NCBI GenBank assembly: GCA_010909165.1
Contig: MU008164.1
Location: forward strand, 1,364,001-1,428,000
Length of the DNA: 64,000 nucleotides
Direction of reading: 5' to 3'
Source: Anthoceros angustus
Lineage: Eukaryota > Streptophyta > Anthocerotopsida > Anthocerotales > Anthocerotaceae
In this document: one piece after another, positions 58,735-64,000 of the stretch
How the letters are laid out: the number at the start of each line of letters is the position of its first letter
How positions within the stretch are numbered: the first letter of the stretch is position 1
Notes under the pieces: model-generated
What the model was told of the DNA's origin: nothing
Seen by the model: the letters and a program-made list of their open reading frames with translations, nothing else
Databases searched by the model: none
Position numbers and translations under genes: made by a program

Positions 58735-59330
58735 TCATCACGGAGGACAACCTCGGGACATCCATTTTGGATTTATTTTCTTTTCCATTTTCCTTCAAGA
58801 CATTATCATAGATGACGAGACTAGTGTATGTCGAGATTCTATGTCGGTTTGTTTTCCAGTTCTGAAAACCATGGATGCAACCAATCGGATAGTTGTCAAA
58901 CACATTTTCCGGTACTTGAAAGGCATAGTTTTTATAGGTCTATGTTACAAACGGACTAGTACCTCACTCACCTTACATGGTTTTCGACACCGACTAGGCC
59001 TCCAACATTGCCTCTCTAAAAGCTTGTTATTTGAACCGGGTTGCAAGAAGCGGACCAGCATTTCCCTCTCCAAGATCGAGGCCGAGTATCAATCCTTAAC
59101 GATGTTTCCAAGAAAGTGGAGTGGAAAAGGTTTTTCCTCAAGGTTATTAAAGAAGAGCAATCCTCAACTACTATATTATCGTGACAACGTTCCGGTCCGC
59201 TTTGGCCTTAGTGGCTCACCTCGGTTCCATGCTAGGATGAAGCACATTGAAATACAAAGATCATTATGTTAGAGATGTAGTTATCAAGTTGACCTATGTG
59301 TACATCGATGCAAACACGCACATCTTAATT
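58735..59330 (+). pseudogene. Copia RNase H relic, plus copy 3
   Basis: The frame is open for 244 codons (58538-59272) through the upstream minisatellite and HIFRYLKGIVFIGLCYKR, but the RNase H residues in the second half are in the wrong phase (frameshift near 58990). The acidic motif region IEAEYQSL is partly kept. Confidence 0.85.
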
Positions 59331-59477
59331 TACAAAATCACCGCCCAAGCATATTTACACACATGTTGAAGGTCTTGACACCGCTAGACTATGCTGCCTA
59401 CTTCAAAGTAAAGGGCAAATCAATATACCAATAAGCTTCAAGGTGAGAACTAATATATAAGGCCTAGCCTATCTAGG

Positions 59478-59611
59478 TGTGGAGCATGGTATGTGCTTGT
59501 ATGCTAGTACCTAGAGTGCCTAGTGCATATAAGCCATATTGTGTGGAGTGTTGTGTTCCCTCCCATGAATAAAGGCATAACGCTTTTCTAATACATTTTG
59601 TGGAATACACA
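59478..59611 (+). mobile_element. Short LTR-like segment, copy 5
   Basis: TGTGGAGC to ATACACA after RNase H copy 3. It is followed by the flank to 60135, then a jump back into RNase H (60140-60300). Confidence 0.5.
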
Positions 59612-60139
59612 TCTGCTCCAAAGGAGGCGACATTAGCTTCAAAGGAGATGGCATCTCCACTAAGAACGTTATCGCAGCATTGACAAAAGGTGTGGGATCG
59701 GACTCGAGTGTTCGTGAACAAATTGTGGCCCGTTTACGCCACAATTGTCGCCAATTGGGCAAGGACAACAAGTGGGCAACGTTAACGCTCGTGCAATTTG
59801 GGTAGGAGATTTAGCTCATGCCAATTGGGCCTCTAGCGTTGATTGTGGCCGCAAGCTACCGATTGGTGTGCGTAATCGTAATCTAATGCATCTTCGATTA
59901 TTGTCAATGATAAAATGATTGTCAATGGTAAATGATTTTCAATGGCTATCAATTATATACATATAATAAACTTGAAACTTGTATGATGTCCGAAACACAT
60001 GTGGTAGAGGTGTCTTAGACTTTGCGAGATAGGGACAAATTGTACATTCAATATCGATAATTTTGTTCTTAATTAATCATTGTAAGAACAATGACAATTG
60101 AGAACAATGAGATTGTCGGTACTAATATTTAACTACTAT

Positions 60140-60300
60140 ATTATACTGTGACAACGTTCCGGTCCGCTTTGGCCTTAGTGGCTCACCTCCGGTTCCATGC
60201 TAGGATGAAGCACATTGAAATACTGACATCATTATGTTAGAGATGTAGTTATCAAGTTGACCTATGTGTACATCGATGCAAACACCGCACATCTTAATTT
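60140..60300 (+). pseudogene. Copia RNase H tail, partial copy
   Basis: Only the end from CTGTGACAACGTTCCGGTCC to CATCGATGCAAACACC is present, in front of the sixth LTR-like segment. The join shares AACTACTATA with the preceding flank. Confidence 0.75.
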
Positions 60301-60441
60301 ACAAAATCACGCCCAAGCATATTTACACACATGTTGAAGGTCTTGACCGCTAGACTATGCTGCCTACTTCAAAGTAAAGGGCAAATCAATATACCAATAA
60401 GCTTCAATGAGAACTAATATATAAGGCCTAGCCTATCTAGG

Positions 60442-60573
60442 TGTGGAGCATGGTATGTGCTTGTATGCTAGTACCTAGAGTGCCTAGTGCATATAAGCCA
60501 TATTGTGGGAGTGTTGTGTTCCTCCCATGAATAAAGGCATAACGCTTTTCTAATACATTTTGTGGAATACACA
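60442..60573 (+). mobile_element. Short LTR-like segment, copy 6
   Basis: TGTGGAGC to ATACACA, 132 bp. Flank to about 61085. Confidence 0.5.
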
Positions 60574-61089
60574 TCTGCTCCAAAGGAGGCGACATTAGCT
60601 TCAAAGGAGATGGCATCTCCACTAAGAACGTTATCGCAGCATTGACAAAAGGTGTGGATCGGACTCGAGTGTTCGTGAACAAATTGTGCTTCTACACAAT
60701 TGTCGCCAATTGGGCAAGGACAACAAGTCGGGCAACGTTAACGCTCGCAATTTGGGTAGGAGATTTAGCTCATGCCAATTGGGCCTCTAGCGTGATTGTG
60801 GCCGCAAGCTACCGCTTGGTGCGTAATCGTAATCTAATGCATCTTCGATTATTGTCAATGATAAAATGATTGTCAATGGTAAATGATTTTCAATGGCTAT
60901 CAATTATATACATATAATAAACTTGAAACTTGTATGATGTCCGAAACTGTGGTAGAGGTGTCTTAGACTTTGCGAGATAGGGACAAATTGTACATTCAAT
61001 ATCGATAATTTTGTTTTAATTAATCATTGTAAGAACAATGACAATTGGAGAACAATGAGATTGTCGTACTAATATTTAACTACTATACG

Positions 61090-61810
61090 TAATCGGTCGC
61101 TGCCCATGCCTTCGCAATTTCAATCTTCTTTGATAACAATAGATGGCGCTTAGTACCACGACAAAGAACCCAACCACAATTGTCATGAGGAGAAATGACA
61201 TGCTACATTGTGAGAGCATGAATAAGACAGAAAATAAGCCTCCCATGATCACAAAATCTCAGCTAACATTAGCACCACATGCGATTACTTTGGAAACGTG
61301 TAGCCTTCGAGTTCTTCCTCCAAACAACAAGATGATCAACGCTAATGCAAGAAGCACCGGCAAATCACATGTGATGAACACCCAAAACTTGAATGAATCA
61401 TCCAAATTTCACTACGGCAATAGGAACAACCAAATGAAGCCAATGGAGAACATTAGAACAAATGGGGACCAATATCCCTTGCTCTTCCAGCTCAATGTCT
61501 TCAACACCAATGGCTTGAACACTACTCATAGTTTCATGGTCATTCCCACCGTCCATGTATTTGATCTACTCCAACATGTGAGTGGTCCATATTCTCATCC
61601 AATGTGTTCACTCGATCCACCACAGTGAGAGAAGCAAACAATATGCACCGCCAACTTCATATTCATGCGTGAAACTCACCGGGACCCCTTTGTCCGGCGA
61701 ATATTCATTTCCAGACGTGGATTTGAAATCTACTATTACTTGTAAATCACTCATGATTAAATTTCCGCCCGGAATCCACGATATATATCATTTGCACGCT
61801 TGTTTCATGT
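61090..61810 (-). pseudogene. Membrane-protein gene fragment, copy 3
   Basis: The same module as at 53340, with different micro-deletions (for example around 61345-61390 and 61610). Confidence 0.55.
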
Positions 61811-62018
61811 TCACCTAGTGCCCCTTAGGATATGTGCCCACATGCGGTAGGAGCTAAGCGTGTAAACGCATACAAAAGAAATCGAGGAACAAGGGACTTG
61901 ACTACATGTACACAATATGTGGTCTATGCGTCATATATAGACTTCTAGAGGCCTAATCTCGATAACCAAATAAATTCGTTAAAAATATTAATATAGATTA
62001 AATAATTAATAATCCAAG

Positions 62019-63330
62019 AGGAGGCTTTGTGTACTTCCAAGGCTCGTACAAAATTTACGGATGGAACAAGCAGAAATGCAGCAAACCTACAACACTACAA
62101 ATTGTTAAGCTAAGCGGGTGAATATGGCGCATTGCCAAGGCTCTTCACCCTCCCTTGGCCCTTGCTTGGAGGAGACCAATATTGTGGCCCTCCGAGCCCT
62201 CCATCCAACCTCAAGGATACCATCCCGGACATATACGGCTATGTCTATGAGGACCCCTCTCCTTGATCAGCGGCTTTTGCTCTAGCCCTTTATGGCCCTA
62301 CATCTTTCATGTGCTGGTTAGAATGGTGTTTGAACACCTCGAGACCTTTTCTCCCGAAGACCCTTCTAGTGGCTTGTGGGAGCTCTTCTTCTTGGGTACC
62401 ATGGCTCGGGAGAGATGCCTCATCGGATCCGCCATATAAGGCCTTGCAACTAGCAGGCTAGTTGCTATGGACGAGCTTGCCCCCTCCATTGGCGTGCGCT
62501 CACTTGCGGTTGGGGAAGCCTTCATGCGGCTTCATAGCCGTACTATTACCCTCCAACGCCGTCACTTCTTCAGCAGCAGCTCAATCCCCTTCAATTTGGC
62601 ATTGCCACTTCGGTGGGCTGCGAGTCCGTGGTGTTTGGAGTGAAGGCATGCCTTGACATCCACCCGGAGTGGGTGGTCTTATAGGTGGATGTTGAGAACG
62701 CCTTCAATGCCATCTCCACAGGCATCATCTTCAGGAACTCGGGGATCTTGGCGGCATCTTGAGGAGCCTTATGCCTTTGTCCAAGCTTCTACGGAGATTC
62801 TCCACCCTTTACTATCAAAGATAAGAACGTGTCATCGGATTTGCCATCTTTGTCTCGGAATTAGCCACGGTACTAGGCAAAGCGACACTCTAGGCGATGC
62901 TCTCTTCATCATCGCTCACAGGGCCGCATCTAGAGCGCATCCTCAACGCATGATTATCTTCTCTTTGCTGTGAGACAACTCTCACATCCTTGGGCCTAGG
63001 GACAAGGTCAAGGAAGCCTTCGAGCTCTTCTCTCATGACCTTTCTTTGGTGGGCTTGAAGGTCAAACTATCTAAGTGTCGTGTCGGTCTTCGTGAGATCC
63101 TCCCTACTTTGCGCTTTTTTCTGACGAGATTGCTCCGGCCTTAGGCCTCACGGATTTTGGGATCCCCTTGGTTCCCTTGACTTCATCGGAGCTTCCTAGA
63201 CTAGGCTCTTGCGGAGGACTTGTCCCACATTCAACCTCCAGTCTAACATCCGGTGCTCTTTTCTAGAGTTGTAGTTTATCCTCTCGACATAGCCACGATA
63301 AGTCGATTAAGGTCCTCCACATCCGGCATA
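62019..63330 (+). pseudogene. LINE reverse transcriptase relic, copy
   Basis: The fullest upstream part of the RT copies: LRLGKPSCGFIAVLLPSN in one frame; in another, RT palm pieces around 62690-62770. All frames are broken. Confidence 0.75.
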
Positions 63331-64000
63331 ATTGCTTTTTTGCTTGGGGTTGCTTCTTTTGCGTTGTCGGTTGGCAAGAGTGCAGTGCGATTTGGCTTGA
63401 TGGACTAGTTAAGTTTAGCTTCTTGGACTAGTTAAGTTTGGCTTGTTGTCGCCTCGTGAAAGAGATGCAGGATCTTCACGTCACATGTCCGTAATCCTAA
63501 TCCTTCCTTGTGACGATGAAATCTGCGAACCTTCTTTAGCTCAAACTCACTGTCGGTAAGTGTTCGTGAGAAAATAATATGGTGAATATGTCCAAAGAGC
63601 TGGTTTTCCAAGAAGAATGATGTATATTGGCTTGTTTTGGGGGTCATTTTTCGGCCTTTAGGAACCCAAACCCTTTTAGTGAAGAATTATAACTCTTTTC
63701 GGAGACATTGTTCCTCCTCTACTTCCTAGTATGGCAAAGTTTCTCATGGATACCGGTGGTCATAAGCGTTACAGTCGGCTGTAAGGCCACGCCATCACGA
63801 AGGACAACCTCGGAACGTCCATCCGATTTATCTTCTTTTCCCATTTCTCTTCATGACACTATTAAAGATGACCAAAATCGCTAATTTAATTTTGTGACTA
63901 TATAGCTTTTATCATTGTTTTATATATGATTTAAGGTTTGTTTAATTAAGATGATATTCTCCATTCTAGAGGGATGCATGTATCCATCTATATTCAAAAA
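63330..64000. repeat. Flank module and start of a third kinase arm, cut by the window end
   Basis: The same as 55560-56240. From about 63890 it enters the left kinase arm (TTTAAGGTTTGTTTAATTAAG), so the array continues beyond the window. Confidence 0.8.

Larger units (their letters stand above)
39540..64000. repeat. Higher-order tandem array of composite retroelement units (about 6.8 kb)
   Basis: Modules recur in the same order: LTR-like plus flank, membrane-protein fragment (-), LINE RT (+), flank, kinase (+), inverted kinase (-), GAGAAACTACCATTT minisatellite, copia RNase H (+), LTR-like. The module start at 53340 recurs at 61090 and the LINE start at 54266 recurs at 62019. After removing a partial duplication of about 970 bp the unit is near 6.8 kb. 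The first unit (40.3-53.3 kb) is swollen by several partial duplications. The array runs off the window. Confidence 0.85.

Noticed and set aside
39540-64000. Ribosomal DNA or simple centromere satellite
   Set aside because: No rRNA sequence is present, and units contain retroelement protein remnants and not a short monomer.

Overview
The window is nuclear DNA of a land plant. It carries a long pentatricopeptide-repeat (PPR) gene, plant housekeeping genes split by short GT-AG introns (mostly about 70-150 bp), and Ty1/copia and LINE retroelement debris. The small introns and the PPR style point to a seedless lineage (lycophyte, fern or hornwort-like). That placement is an inference, and I cannot name the species.

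Region 1 (1-10.9 kb) is gene-poor. It holds four diverged copies of one dispersed repeat, two broken PPR genes, and between them an intact, apparently intronless 568-codon gene on the minus strand (4970-6676). Its protein has three LysM domains, one membrane segment and a caspase-type protease domain. The protease part has the caspase motifs (RSG arginine, His in NAHGG, Cys in NACRG, and a p10-like half ending in a LTRGLYW motif) and not the plant metacaspase motifs. Canonical caspases are generally held to be absent from plants, so this is the most remarkable object in the window.

Region 2 (10.9-30.9 kb) is a compact gene cluster: TON2/FASS-type PP2A B'' subunit (+, 12 exons), organellar-type cysteinyl-tRNA synthetase (-, 9 exons, tail-to-tail with TON2), an ABC1/ADCK-type atypical kinase (+, 12 exons, head-to-head with CysRS across about 150 bp), an AIRP2-like RING E3 ligase (+, 5 coding exons, first intron built from copies of its own splice-donor region), a 1069-codon PPR E-class editing-factor-like gene (+, intronless), and a pectate-lyase-family gene (+, 4 exons). 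I found exon borders by reading splice sites and family conservation by eye.

Region 3 (30.9-64 kb) has no intact gene. A minus-strand Ty1/copia pol remnant (35.8-38.3 kb) leads into a large scrambled tandem array. A unit of roughly 6.8 kb recurs, made of a short LTR-like segment, a minus-strand membrane-protein fragment, a LINE reverse transcriptase fragment, a protein-kinase fragment followed by its own inverted copy (arms about 1 kb), a minisatellite-like segment and a plus-strand copia RNase H. Units are broken by partial duplications whose joins share a few bases, and copies differ by clustered micro-indels at fixed places. Both features could be biological or could reflect assembly and consensus errors.
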